DNA from: Theristus sp. LFF4_11
Lineage: Eukaryota; Nematoda; Chromadorea; Monhysterida; Xyalidae
Assembly: GCA_030248135.1 (NCBI GenBank)
Contig: JASANC010004693.1
Location: forward strand, 62,001 to 126,000
Direction of reading: 5' to 3'
DNA: 64,000 nt
Below are positions 1-12,964 of the stretch, in pieces (the first letter of the stretch is position 1; each line of letters starts with the position of its first letter). A program made the translations under genes and the position numbers. The notes under the pieces are model-generated. The model was not told the DNA's origin, did no database searches, and was given only the letters and a program-made list of their open reading frames with translations.

Positions 1-201
1 GCGCGGCAACCGCACCGTCGCATGTTTAGAGTTTCTGGTCATCATGTACCCATCGTGCTTTCGGAAACATTCCAAGTAGCCGCAAAATACACAAGTGATC
101 TTACTGATCTACCTAGCGCACACCTTGGGCACACTACATTTTTTCGGGGGCATCACTCGGCACACCCCAACACTCCAACACTCCAATCTCCATTGTTGCA
201 G

Positions 202-630
202 CTACGTGACCTGCGTGTTCCAGCAAGTGAACAGCGGCCACTTGAGGCCGTTCGGTCACCTTGCGCTGGAGTTCGGCGCGCAACTGAGCAAACTCGTGGA
301 CCGTCTTCGACTGTTGCTGAAGTCGCTGCGAACGCTCAGTGAAGTCGCCGAAAGCATGCCGCCCGGCGACCGCAACACTGCGACCGTATCGGCCTGCGTA
401 CGGTCGTACAGCCGGATGCGCCATTGCGGTCTGTGCGCCGAGGCGGGCACCGGACGAAGCGGCAGCGTGCAGATTTGCGCGCCGCTGTGCACGCGCACGA
501 TGAAACAATGTCTGGCCGTGCCGTCGGACGTGCGCAAACGCTGGGACCGTGTCTGGGACGGTCTCCGCCGGATTGCGGTCGACCGAGACGCGCTCAGTGA
601 CCTGGGCGTGCTCGCAAAGTTCGGCTCAAG
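202..630 (+). CDS. Glypican exon: central Cys-rich helical core
   Basis: Acceptor TTGTTGCAG, donor AAG|GTGAGA. It begins with one base completing a codon (prior exon ends in phase 2). The stretch SYVTC ... LRPFG aligns with the family's YLEC ... LKPFG block. The later CAPLCTRTMKQCLA matches CNNYCLNVMKGCLA of vertebrate glypicans. The first 23 bases of the window are GC-rich and end before a GTTTAG, so they may be the tail of the preceding exon, but nothing confirms it. Confidence 0.92.
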
Positions 631-2807
631 GTGAGAGAGAGAACGGTTTTTTTCAGCCAAGGGGTCACTCAGTACGGTGCCTGCTGACCTCATTCAGTGA
701 GACCTCGACTCATTGCGAGAACACGCAAACCCTATCGATTTGACCGTGTGCTCAGCTTTGCTCGTTTGGAACTTCAGTTCTTTGTGTACCTGCCTGACAA
801 GGGTGCCGAGAAAAAGAGTACAGAACAGAGCAGCACGTGCCCACCGTATATGTGCCCTGACTGGCCACGTACCGCCAAAAGGTTTTTTCTTCAAAAAACA
901 ACTTTTGAATTGTGTCGATTTCAATTCGACGACCGTAACAAGTATCTCGTTCGTTCCAAGAAAAGAAACCCCCAAAAAATAGATTTTTGAAAATTCAGAA
1001 TCGAGGAAGAGACACGCAACACGATCGAGTACCACATGACCTCGCTGGCGAAGCAGATTCGTCCACTGTGCGGCCAATTGAGCTACCAGCTGATTCCGTG
1101 GGATCCGAACAGCGTCGCAGGCAGAGGAGAGCTCGCTCAAGCTCAACTGAAGTTCATCGAGGGCGAGCGAACTGTGGCCGCTGAGAGAAAAGCGGCGCAG
1201 CACCTCTGGCCAACCGTCCGACGACTCGTTGAGACGGCTGCACACGAGAACCACGGTGTCTGGCGATCGCTGACCGACCAGTGGTGTTCGAAGGCGAATC
1301 AGGAGAATCGAAACTGCTGGAACGGCACGCATGTTGCTAGGTGAGAATGTTTTTTTGAAAAAAATCTTTTTGTCGATAATTTCTGTTCTCAAAACGAACG
1401 CGTTTGTTTGGATTGAGAGAGTCTTTTAGCCTGTCTTTTGAGGTTAGTTGTTCACTGGTTGAACACATGCTGTTATCATGCGAGCTTTCACTAACCACCC
1501 TGAAAAAACCGCAGGGGCTTTTGCAGGAGAAAGCAGTTGCAAAAAACGTATGTTCCTGTTTTTTGTGTCCCTTCTTGTTTGCTGTTTATTTCAAACGCAG
1601 CAACCTCATTCTTAGTCACTGCAGTAAACGCAACTTACGAAGCCAAACCGTGCCACGCGGTACTTGTAGCACTAGTGTATCTTAATTTCCGATTTTCTGT
1701 CAATGTATCATGCAACTTCCCGTTTTACGCAAACTAGAAATCGGCTTTTAACACGAAATGTTATCTGAGTCACTGTAGGGGGATTGCACTTTGCACAGTT
1801 GCGTGTGTCCGTCCACTCCGTCCGCTTGTGCGGGCGAAACAGTGTTTGAATACAAAACAATAGTGAAGTTGCATCCTTTTAGTCTTTTTCACTGATCGCA
1901 TTTTCATGCAACCATAAACCGCCTTTAATGAAGAGACTGAAAACTGGGTAATAATGTACGAACGAATGATATGAATGAATGATCGCCTGGGAACGGAATA
2001 CAACGCTGCCAAGCCATTGGAAGGAAATGTTGCAACAGTGTATTTTTGAATTCGCCCGGCAGTTTCTTTTACCAAACCATGGGAAAAGTTGCAATTTCAA
2101 GGTGTATAAAGTTAAATGTTTCTGAAGTTTTCTCACTTGCCCCAGGCTGAACACCCGTGAAAACAGGTTGTAGCAAATGTGGTAAAACAAAGCAACCGTG
2201 CTCCATAGTTACTTATGTCCCACGACATTTTCCGTGGTGGTTTCCCCCAAAAAGCGCCATGCATGCAAGTCACTTCCGGTGCAGCTGACGTGATGATTAG
2301 TGATGAGTGACCATGATCATCAAAAGGGTATACCCGAATGCTGTAATGTATGAAAACAAAGTCGTAAAAATAATTATGCACGCTTTTTGACTGAAACACA
2401 TAGGAAATTGTTTTGAATTTTTCTGATAAATGAACAGAAACAGGCATGTCATTTGTCATGCATTTCAATTGTGTCGGTTTGTCTTTCAGCGTTCGTCTGT
2501 TTTGCATGTTTGAGCATGGCTAAGGATGATCTCATTATTGAAATTCAAATATTTTTTCTCGTCTTTGTACTTACAAAAATTTACATTCCTTTTTTTGTGT
2601 AAAATTACGTTTACACCCCATTTGCAAAATAATTATGCTCGTTATAAAGGTATGTACATACGCGTAAATGTGCAGGGGGGAAAACCATTCCCCTACCCAA
2701 GTTCCTCTCTCCTCCCCCCCCAAATGGAACCGTTATCAGCAACGTGCAACTAACCATGCACTTCCGCTCCCATACGAACACGCATGTCAGCTAATACATA
2801 TTTAGCA

Positions 2808-2838
<31 letters not shown>

Positions 2839-5800
2839 TAACAGCTCTCATCAGAAATTGCATGCATGCGAAGATGATCGGTTACAAATTTCGGAACACA
2901 TATGCATGAACACACAACTGGTGGAAACATGAATATTTCGCTTATTGAAACACTACCCGGGTGAGCAGCGCATCCTTTTGCCCATTCATTGTACATAGTT
3001 ATCAGACTGCGAGTGTTTCAACACACACACTTGCTGCTTACGTACATTTGGTTGGTACATTGTACATTTCATTTTAGTTCCCTCTCTCTACCGCCGGTTG
3101 TTGCCGTTCTCTGTTTTCTGTTGAAGTAAGTAGCAAGAGAAGTTGACCTCTGGTAAAAAGGCATAATATCTGAGACTTCAATCCGTTTTTTGCTTTTTCC
3201 AGAACTTTGCTCAATATCACTGAGAAAAAATAGCGTAACAAAAGGTCAACAAATTATCAAGCTAGTTAACAAAAAGTTGACTGCCGATGGCTGAACGGGC
3301 TCAACACAATTTTGAACATTGTTGGTTATTTTCGTCTCAGTTTCCCAGTTTTATCCCGTTTTTAACCGTGGAATTGACCCTTTTCTCCAGCACGTGTATT
3401 TGTGAGTCCTGATGAGTTTTCATTTCGTTTAGTGCTGCCCGGTTTTGTTCCAGTTAATACGCGCATAATGCGGTACCAGCCGCTGGATGGTGTTTCATTG
3501 AACGTCGGCCACCTTGTTTTCATGGCGATAGTTTCACTTTCCCCGCCTCATCGCGGCGTGGTTGTTGCTACAAACAAGACATTTTTTCTGTTGTTTGTAA
3601 CAGAGGTTCATAAAAGGCAATTCTGTTGCATAAAGTTTTTATCTGCGAAAACTTGAATTAAAGATACATGAAATGTTTAAGTTTTTATGCACATGTATTT
3701 CAAACCTGACGCAAACCAGCAACATTTCTACTTGGAAATTGTTATATACAGAGTGGTTTGCATCTGACCCTGTTTTAATAATGATTTTGAATTCACTTGT
3801 TTGACGATTTGTGAAGTTTTTGTTAACCCTTTCTAACCCTTACCATTTTTTTCGAAAATTCAGTCAATTCAAAAAATTTAACGAGAAAAACTTGAAGCCA
3901 TAGGCAACTGAAAACCACGAGCTTAGCTATGTACACTTTACGTGAATCCGGCATAGTTAGTTTCAATAATAACGGATATTGTCTGTGTAGCATGAATGCT
4001 ATCACTTATTACACTATGAAATTTATAATGACTATCGTAAATGCGATGTAATTAATTACAATCAATTGCAACACAGAACGTTTTAATCTCGTGTATGACA
4101 TTTCGCATGCAATTTGTATGGTCTCGTATAGTCTTCAGTTAAATCTCTAGTTTGATAAAAAACACCCGGTTAAATGTTCAGTCAAATGTTTGGTTAAATA
4201 ACCTGCTAAATGTCGAGTTACAGTGTATGTAAGTGCTTAGTTAAATGTGTTAACAATCTCATCAACAGTTAAAAACCCAACTAAATGCCCTGTTTATGTG
4301 TTGTTAAATGTTCCGCTAAATGTTTTATTAAATGTTCAATTGATTTTTGATTAAAATATCTAGTTCGATACACGCAAAAGTAACTCCGCCCGTTCGCGAA
4401 GCAGACGCATACAGCGGTACAAGTGGCAGTGCAACGGACACCAGGCAAACCAGCAAAGCCAAATTCAGTTAAATGTTCGCTTAAATGTCCAGCTAAATAT
4501 CGAGTTTAATGCCCAATTAAATGTTCATGTAAATTATCGGTTAACCTGAACCTGACGCAAATCTGATGATTCATTAGGTAGCACGCCAGGATTAATTGGT
4601 AAGATATTTATAGTCCGCATCAATACAAGTGCGTGATGAAGAAAGTTTATGAAATGAAAAGTTTATGAAATGAAATAAAGTATTATAACCAGCTTGATTA
4701 AATATCGAATGTACCTGTATGTATGTATGTCAATCAGATTTGATAAACGTGAGTCACTTTATCAAATCTATCAAACAGATTGCTCCCGTTTGCGGGGGCA
4801 CGCGACGTTTTTAACAGTTACACACGTAAATTTTGATTGCAACTATTATTCATAGAAGCTGAACTTTTCAATTGGTGCACGGATAATTCGATTTCCAGTT
4901 ATTTATTCACTGCTGTAGGCGATTTGACTAATGCATTTGTTAAAACAACTTTGTTACCGATGATTGAACTCCCCCGAGTGTTCTGGGAGCCCGATATTGC
5001 ACGAAGTAAAATGTAAAATTCTTGCTAAAATCTAGTGCGTTTTTTATCGTGAGCGCCTGGTTGAACATTGCTTGTAATTGGTATTCGTGTCTTATTCTCT
5101 GTTGAAAAACGTCACGGGTTTCATAAACTTTGTCCTAAGCTTTTTGCCGTGCTAAGTCGTACAACTCGTGTGTGTCCTCACACGCATGCAAAAGTAAAAA
5201 GCATAAAAATTCTTTATTGCTATTTCTCTCTCATGGCGATGGCGTGCGTAACCATGAAATTGTCACAAACACGCGGCTGTGTCTGCGGAAGTCATGTGCT
5301 TTCCTTACATTTCATTGAGCGACAAAACAAATCGCTTTTTGTTGAAATGTTTGCTTTCAACCGTTCACGTTTACGTGAGTAAATTGAGCGTTTTTCATGT
5401 CGACGAGTTCTTGTCCAGCTGCTTGGTCGATCAGAACTCAATAATGGTTTTGAAATTCTAAAAATACAAAGCCGCCGCTTTCTGTGTGAATGTTGTTGGT
5501 GGTTTTGAATTAAAAAAGTTCTTTCGGAAAAAAAGCATTATTAATGCGCTGGAACACAAACAAAGCCTGGAAAACACAACACATTTCCAAAGCAGCTAAA
5601 TCCCAGATCGCTGGGAACCTCAAACCTTATCAAGGCAATGCAATGCAATGCACGTTTTTCTTAATCAGAGAAATTTCCAGAGATAAACAAATACAATTTC
5701 TGTTTTTATTCGCACCTACAGATCTTCGGTTTGTATCGGCTTTTCAATATCTTTTCCCAGTAATTTTTAGTCCGGTTGAAACCCTGTGGAAATTGTCCGG

Positions 5801-8800
5801 GACTATTTTCTGTTTTGTGTTACGGGTATTGCATGCATGGATCACAAATGATTGTTGTTTTTTTGTCGGTACATAAATTGAAGAACCACATTGTAATAAT
5901 CCGCTTTGAATGAATGATATTAGTCATTTTAAAAAATAGCTCAGAAATTCACTGTTTTTGCCCAATCAGCGCTTGTTTTATAATTCCTAAATCCATTTTA
6001 GTCTCGGAGCAAAACTTGAAGTTTGCTCAGTTACTGCGTTCTAATAAGTTGAAGCGAACTTTTCACCGCTTTTTCTTTCATAGACCACGTCAAAGGAAAA
6101 AGAGCAGTTTTTCGCAGTTCAATTCAGGGCCGAGAAATCATCGGAGAAAACTGCCGCACAATTTTCGGTTTGATTGATGTCTGCGAACGGGTGTGTGTGT
6201 GTGCATCTAATTTGACTTTATTGCGCAACGAAAAAAAACAACGCTCTCGTCGCGCTGGAAAAACTGCATTTCTCAGCTATTAATTTTCTTATCCTCTGAA
6301 TGAAGTTTATGGATTTCTTTTCGACAACAGCAATATGGCAGCGATATGAAACTGTTTCAGACTACATTTTGAACGGCCAGGGCGTTGATTGGTCGCACCC
6401 AAACCCAAAACATGAAAAAAATTATGGCGTTTTGACTTTTTTATCAAAAGTTTCTTTTCGGTGCATAAGCACGAAGCGGATCAATCAACTGGGAATATTA
6501 ATGAGCGCACGCACCTATTTCAAACATGGTTGCAAGATTGCAACTTACACGGTTGCCCAAAAGTAACTTTTGCAGTTTTTAGCCACTTTTTTTGCCAACA
6601 GCGAATCGGCTGCTTTTCAGTTTTGCTGCTTACTGATTGGTTGAAGCGGTGTAATATAGCCAGCAGTTGTGGAAGATTTCTTGTGTTATTGCCTTTTTCT
6701 GATCTGATGGAATTCCGGAATTTAGAAATTCGAACCACGCACGTCGATTGGCTGCACGGTCTACTCTAACCAATCATAGGGTTCAAAAACAGCAGACAAC
6801 AAGTTTTCTGAATATACGACCCAAACGTCTGCCATATGCACCACCCTGTAATGCGTTGTGTCTTGCAATCAACAAAAGCGACAAAACGATGTGCAAAACT
6901 ATTCAGCAACATTTATCATTTTCTGTACGGTTTGAGAATTTTTCGCCACTTTAAAATCCCAGTAGAGTTTGATGATACAGTTCAAATCGCGTGCAAGATA
7001 AATTTTTGCATCTGAAAGCATCATGTTGTTGTTTTGTTTTCTCTTCTGTTTTCCTTATCGCCGTTTTTAGGTTTTTTCGGTGGTTTCATGTTTTGACGTT
7101 CTCTTAACATATGCATCGGTCAGCAGTTGGATTTAAGTTTTTTTTCCTGATATATGATATCATGTGTATTTCATGTTCAACCATGTATGTTTTAGCATAG
7201 CACACCGGTGCGATGTTGTGCTGGAACGTGGTGAACCTGCCGTCTGGAGATTTGTGGCCAACAGAATCACCACGTTTTCCACCTCATACCCATCTCTTAC
7301 TGGTGCATAGTCTGTCAAGCAAACCCCATTTCAGCACAATTTTTCAGCTGGTAGGCTGCGTTTGAATCTCCAATGCTGGCTGACTGTACCAACATTTTCT
7401 TCAATCGAAATTTGTGTCATCTTTTGGAATTCTCCATGAGTGGTCGCAGTATCATGCATTCACGTTATCTTCTGCAAACATTTGCAGGCTTCATTTTTTC
7501 CATGTTTTCCATGTTGCGCAACGACTTTTTTGCTTACATCTGAAAAAAATGAGACACAAAATCATCCCTTCCCTACTTATTATAGCGCTTCAACCGTATT
7601 ATCGAAAACATGGTGATGAATAATGCTAATAGTAGATACATATAGATGGATATTTTGATAAAAAATAATCTGATCTATTTCAGTTGCGGATAGCTTGCGA
7701 AATAAAAACGTTGCATTCTAGTTTGGTTGCATGGGGCTGACTGGGTGTGTTGTGTTTTTTTTGAATTTCAATGATTCAGACGTAAGTTTTCAGAAATCAA
7801 ATCAAAAATCAAAAATACTTTAAGTCTGCTGCTCGTTCAGAAAACGAGCTGGCTTTCATTTTGAAAAACCGAATTTGAAAGTTGTGGAGTATGATTTAGC
7901 CCATCACAACAAAATCTGAATCTCATATTGTGTTTTTTATTCTCACCCACAGACACAAAATTGTGAGCAAATCCCAGAAAGCTTTTCCTGCCTTCATGAG
8001 GTCCAAATCCCCCAGCATCTTTTTTGCATTCTACTTCACGCGTGCTGAGTTGTGTTCCGTTTCTTCTCAAGTCCCATGTAGTGTAGTTTGTCAAAAAAGC
8101 TTTCCGTTTTCTTAGAAGCTTGTTCCGGCTTCTTTGTCATATGTTTTTTACTTATGTGTCTGTTTGTGTCAGCTGATCATACGTATCTGCCTCTTTTTAG
8201 GAAATGACTTTGAGAAAAAAACAATGAAATGTCGCATTCAGGGTTCAGGTCACAATTCGAGTTCTAAGAATGGCTATACGCTCTTGCGTACGCTGATTAG
8301 CTACACGACCACGGATGCGCCAATAAACGCTCTGTAATAATCTTTTATTTTGGTGTCCCTGTATATACCTAAACAGTCTTATGCATGACGTGAAAATTTG
8401 CAAAGTGATACGAGTCCCCTAAATGCGGCCGAGTCACTTGGGCGATTTTGAATTGCCACATAAAGATTGAAACAAGTTTCCTTTCACATCTGCAAACCCA
8501 ATGGGTCGCAGAACTTGAAAATAGATAATATTTGAACACAACAACTCGCTTAGTCACTCGTTTTCTCGAGTGTTTCGAAAAAGTCTCGTTTTTTTTTCAT
8601 TGTACTGCTGGACAGCAAACTGCATGTAGCATTGATTTTTTCAGTCAGTCAGTTTGACCAATACGTTGGCACAAAAAAACAAGAACAACGGAACAGAAAT
8701 GGCCATGCTGAGCCCCCGACAGTGTTTTATTTTACCGCCCAGACTTTTGCGAGTTACACCCCAACGGTTTTCGCTCTGTCTGTGTCGCGTGTGTTGTTGT

Positions 8801-11800
8801 AATTTATCATTTTCACCCACATTTGCGGTAAGAACGGTTTCCGCGAAAGGAGAAAAATCCGACCATATTTTTGTGAAATATGCATAATTGCTCCAGGATA
8901 ATGGAAAACTCTGGCTGGAGGGTATCGGAAAAGTTGCCACTTTTTTAGTGAATTGACTTTTGAAGAGAATTGACGAAAAAAGACAATTGAAATCTTGGCA
9001 GTCAAAAGTTTTTATTTGTCAAGATGAAAAAAGAGCCGTAGACAACGGCGTGGAGATTTTTTTCGTCGAACTGATTAGCTGCATTTCAACAACTGATGTG
9101 CGCTGATTGGTGGGGTTCACTCAAATGAGGTCGATCCCGTTGAATGTGTTTTTTTAAAAACACAACAATAAATAACATTGTCGCAAATTTTTGCAAACAC
9201 GCTTTCAAAATTGGCCATTTCGCTTAGTTAAACACTCATAAAGCACATACAACATCGCTCATGCAGCAATTCTGATCGTGTCACTATCGATTTTGCGCTC
9301 CCATTAAGCGCCTTGGATGGCACAAAACGTGACATTATACCGCGAAACTTTGTTTTATCTTCAAAAGTTTTGTATCCCTTTGTTGTTTGCCGCTGCCGCC
9401 CCTCACACGCAACCAAGCCGCCACAGCAAAACATTGTTCATTTCTGTCGCATGTTATTCTCATTTTTCAAATCTTTTTTTTTATCGTGAAAAACCCTCGC
9501 TGCCAAATGAAAACACCATAATTTTTAGCGCCAGACTGTGTGAGAAACTGTTTCAAGAATTGAGTTTTTTCTCTGTTTCAAATAGATGTGTTCGCAAAAT
9601 TTTCGCATTATTCATTGCGCATCAACAGCACAAGGGAGAGAAACTTGTGTCTTTTGCAGTGCGCGTCTTGCCGTGTGCGTGCGTCGTGCATTTTTTTATT
9701 TCTTTTGCGCTCATCTTTGATGCGTCAACGCGCGTCAAGACGCAAATAAAAAAAGTCGCCTGGTGTGTGTGTTGTCCACCTTCTCTTCTCGATCGTGTCT
9801 CTTGCTCTGTCTGCTTGGTTTTTTGTTTTTGTTTTTCATTTGCTCAATTCTGTCTTTGTAAAATATCATCTTCTCTTCCACTTCAACAAACTTCCACTTC
9901 TTGTATATGCAGCCGAGTGATTGGCTGCGTTTTTTATGAATGTATACTGATTGTTCAAAGCGTAAAAAACACAGGGAATAAACAAATGAATGTTGATTTT
10001 GATTTTTCCAGCGCAGACGCAATAGTATTGTCTGAGTTTTTGTCATTCCAGCACAGTTTGATCGAAATCTGATCATGTGAATGGTTGTTATTTACGGTAA
10101 ACACCGCAACAAAATTTTCAGTTATTCCATTTAGACATTATTATTTTGGTTGGCCGTTGGATTCTATGTTGAGCAAAAAAAATTCAACTCTCTGCAAAAA
10201 CATCTAATTTCCCACCGCGCGTTCCAATACATTACCGTCAAATCAGCAGTCCTGTGACTGTTTTGCGACTGTGTGTATGCGTGCGTACACGCTCACAATT
10301 TTATTTATTTCAATTCATATTTATTTGAACAGATATAAACAAAAATCACGGTCACATCTAACCGATGCATGCGTCAAATGACGGTGAAAAATATTCATCG
10401 AGCAACAGCAATAATAATCGATTTAGATAATTGATAAGAAACAACATCTAAATACTCAACTCGGAATAGTTTGATTGGATCACTGATTTATTGGGCCATA
10501 AAAATTTATCTAAAACACTTCGTTTTTGAACTTTGAACGATTTCAGCTGAATAAACTTCTCATTTGAAATATAAACAACATGAGAATTGACCGAAATATT
10601 GGTGCTTCAATACTTACGGTCTGCTTTCAGCTGACTCGGTAAGACTTTCAAAATCTACAGCTAATCAGCTTTCAACTTCACCGCGTTTGTGCATGTATGT
10701 TTAGAACAGTATTTTCTATTGAAAGTGATCTATCATGTGCACGGAACACTCCAACAAATCAACAAAAACTAGCGCAGAAAAACAGTGCAAAAAAACAAAA
10801 ACCACTGAAATCTGCGGCCAATTAGCGCATGACGCTTGACGCTGAAACGGGCGGGCGTTTAATGCACCCCGAGAGGCCCATATAGTTGAAGTGTACATAC
10901 ACCGTATAATAATGAAAGCACTTCGAATACTCAATGGGTTCCTTCATTCATCAGCATTCATACATTTTGGTTCCTGGCGGTGCCATGTTTTTTTAAAGAA
11001 CACAGAAAAAACTGCAGTTTTCCCTCGCGAGCAAATTTTCTAATCGAATTTTCACATTTTTTTTGCAGTTACGCCCCGGAGGCAGAAGCAGCGAACGTGG
11101 GAGAAATTACGAACGAACAGCAAAAACAGACGGCCGAGAAACTGGTGCACGTCGAAAAGGTGCGGCGTTGGGTGTCTTTTTTAACTGACATTATTACGCA
11201 CACATTCCATTTGGGTCGGTGTTGTTGTTTATCGCCGGGTTTAAAAGTTTTTTGAGAAAAAAACTGTGTCTGGAAAGTTGGCGAAAGTGCGTGTATGTAT
11301 GTTTATTTTTCCGCAGTGTTCAGTGGAGATAACACTAAAATAGCGGCAGTGAAAACCGTAACTGGTGGGGACAAAAAAGAGAATGTTACAGGCAGTTGCA
11401 AACTGCAGCCCTGATGACATTTTCATGAATGCGAGCCAATATCATCATTGTTTTGAAAATTTAACCTTAATCTTGTATAAAAACTGGGTTTCACAGTTTT
11501 TTGCGTACGTTTCACAAGAATATGGATTTTTGATGTCTCACAATGGTTGCTCAACGGACAACCTAACCATAACACATCAAAAACAATTTTAAAAAGTATG
11601 CACGGCACTGTAAAAAAACAGGGATTAAAAAAATAATTGCAACCGAGAGAGACAATAAATAAATACCGTATTACCTCTAATAAACCCCCATGGGGGTTTA
11701 TTTCTTCAGCGACTTCTGGGGGTGGAGGTTTATTTTTGGGGGGGGGCTTTATTTTTGGGGGGGGGGGTTTATTTGGAAACCATTTTTAGGAGTGGGCAAA

Positions 11801-12964
11801 ATGGCAAAAATACCTTCCATGGCAGGAAGGAAGTCGCAGAAACTTCTACTCTACATAGAAATTTCCTTTTACAACAGCCTTTTGTAATGAAATTACCATT
11901 AACTCATCCATTTGGGGCCTTTGGTAGCACAATTTCATAATTTTCACTGCAACCAGCCACTGAATTCGCTGGGTATGTGTTTCAAACAGGTTTCAATAAT
12001 CCCCCATGGGGGATTATTTTTGGGGGGGGATTATTTGGAAACTTGTCGAGGGGGTGGGGGTTTATTTTTTGGGGGGGGGGGTTTAATTTTGGGGGGGGGG
12101 TTTAATAGAGGTAATACGGTAGGCACTTTCTCACGTCCGCGTTTACCACCAGTTTCAACGGTTCTTCTAGAATTTCCTTCTCCCTCAGGCGCTCATCTCT
12201 CACGCGAAACTGAGCAACGTCAACCTCGACGACGACGACCACTACGACATCAGCGACCTGTTCGACGGCTCCGGACAGCCGAGTGCAGACGCGTTCAACA
12301 GCAACCAGCACGGCCCACCGACGTGGCCGGGCCGTCCGTACAGCGACGACGAAGACATGCTCCCGGAGGGGTCCGGCTCCGGACACCACTACGCGTCGGC
12401 GGACGAGTTCCACGCGAACGGCGGCAACCTCGCGCACATCGACGCGAGACGCGCACAGCCGATGCAGCCGCACTTTCGCAAGGACACCGGTACGGAAAGG
12501 ATTTGTTTTGGAAGCGATTTTGGCATCATCATCTCATCATGGCGTAACAACATGTTTTGAGATGATGAAATTTTGCGACCGAAGAACTTCAGTACTGCGA
12601 AACTGCGAAAGTTTTTATTCACGTTTTTATTGTGATGAACTTTTTAGTATATGTACAAATAGAATGGTCATCCACAGAACATTTGCATTTATGTCGTTTT
12701 TCTTGATTTTTACTCTGAGGAATCCTTTCAGAAAAACGATGTTGTCTTTCCGAAAAAAAGCACACTGCACCTGTTGCAGGCCATGACGTCTCGCACACAC
12801 ACCCGGACGATGGTGACGCAAAACTCAGCAGCGCCACGTCACGATTCTTGAGGGCCCCCTGCGGTTGCTGTTTGCTGTCAACGTTGTTCATTTACTACGC
12901 GCTCCCGGTGCTACTGTACAGAATCAGGTTCGAGACTGCACCTGCTGTCATTCTGCGTGATTGA
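202..12964 (+). CDS. Glypican core protein, 5' end missing (five exons)
   Basis: Exons 202-630, 999-1340, 11069-11159, 12189-12489 and 12780-12964 join in phase (all AG/GT) and give about 448 residues ending in TGA. Known of the family: glypicans are GPI-anchored heparan sulfate proteoglycans that bind Wnt, Hedgehog, BMP and FGF ligands at the cell surface. Seen: the conserved Cys-rich core (CGLC, then CAPLC and KQCLAVPSD in exon 1), then NCWNG in exon 2, the counterpart of the family DCWNG block. A short linker and DHYDISD (exon 4) match the family's stretch before the glycan sites. Ser-Gly pairs at DGSGQ and EGSGSGHH in an acidic context are expected heparan sulfate attachment sites. The C-terminus is hydrophobic (FIYYALPVLLY) after small residues, as a GPI signal would be, though it ends in a less usual polar tail. 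The N-terminal third lies left of the window. Best fit is the GPC1/2/4/6 (dally-like) branch; that assignment is less sure than the family. Confidence 0.93.
999..1340 (+). CDS. Glypican exon: second core segment with NCWNG
   Basis: Acceptor AAAATTCAG, donor GCTAG|GTGAGA. It encodes 113 whole codons, starting IEEETRNTIEYHMTSL and ending NCWNGTHVA. VWRSLTDQWC followed by NCWNG is the counterpart of the FW.SLP..C ... DCWNG region conserved in all glypicans. Confidence 0.92.
2806..2838. repeat. (CTA)n microsatellite
   Basis: About ten perfect copies of ACT/CTA in the glypican intron. Confidence 0.95.
4136..4545. repeat. Degenerate tandem array of TTAAATGT-type 11-14-mers
   Basis: The motif GTTAAATGTYCRG recurs more than fifteen times with variable spacing (for example around 4170-4215, 4265-4345 and 4465-4545). 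It is interrupted by about 90 bp of unrelated sequence at 4375-4460. Confidence 0.7.
8335..8475 (-). repeat. 145-bp dispersed repeat, copy 1
   Basis: Read on the minus strand this starts TTTCAATCTTTATGTGGCAA and ends near CCAAAATAAAAGAT, the same order of blocks as the copies near 18.3, 40.7 and 47.9 kb. No coding capacity. It is a short interspersed element or MITE of unknown class. Confidence 0.7.
11069..11159 (+). CDS. Glypican exon: short linker
   Basis: The 91-base exon has acceptor TTTTTTGCAG and donor AAAG|GTGCGG. It completes the split Ser codon from the previous exon and continues YAPEAEAANVGEITNEQQ. Phase is consistent on both sides. It sits after the 9.7-kb intron. Confidence 0.82.
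11666..12119 (+). mobile_element. C/G-tract palindromic MITE, copy 1 (glypican intron)
   Basis: The 454-bp element has terminal inverted repeats CCGTATTACCTCTAATAAAC / reverse complement and is flanked by TA on both sides, the target duplication of Tc1/mariner-type transposition. Just inside the left end (11679-11702) is a perfect 24-bp palindrome centred on CCCATGGG, and a second one lies near 11996-12019. Both arms carry runs of 7-11 G separated by TTTATTTT. The core is unique sequence shared with the other two copies. No ORF, so it is non-autonomous. Confidence 0.85.
12189..12489 (+). CDS. Glypican exon: acidic Ser-Gly glycosaminoglycan region
   Basis: Acceptor CTCCCTCAG, donor ACCG|GTACGG. 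The exon encodes a run of Asp, DHYDISD, then Ser-Gly motifs (DGSGQ, EGSGSGHH) surrounded by acidic residues. Such sites are the usual substrates for xylosylation and heparan sulfate chain growth. It is much more GC-rich than the flanking introns. Confidence 0.9.
12780..12964 (+). CDS. Glypican last exon: C-terminal hydrophobic GPI signal and stop
   Basis: Acceptor CTGTTGCAG; the stop TGA is at 12962-12964. The frame gives a polar His/Asp stretch, a small-residue patch (SSATSRFLRAPCGCC) and a hydrophobic segment (LLSTLFIYYALPVLL), the order expected for GPI-anchor processing. A short shifted ORF upstream of the acceptor was not used because only this frame joins the previous exon in phase. Confidence 0.85.

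Larger units (their letters stand above)
1341..11068 (+). other. Large glypican intron, no gene found
   Basis: AT-rich DNA with a (CTA)n run, a degenerate tandem array, one copy of the 145-bp dispersed repeat and several CCAATCAG octamers. No stretch shows both coding-like composition and splice signals. The longest open frame, about 250 codons at 9317-10072, has a Phe/Cys/Ser-rich composition typical of T-rich noncoding DNA. Confidence 0.6.
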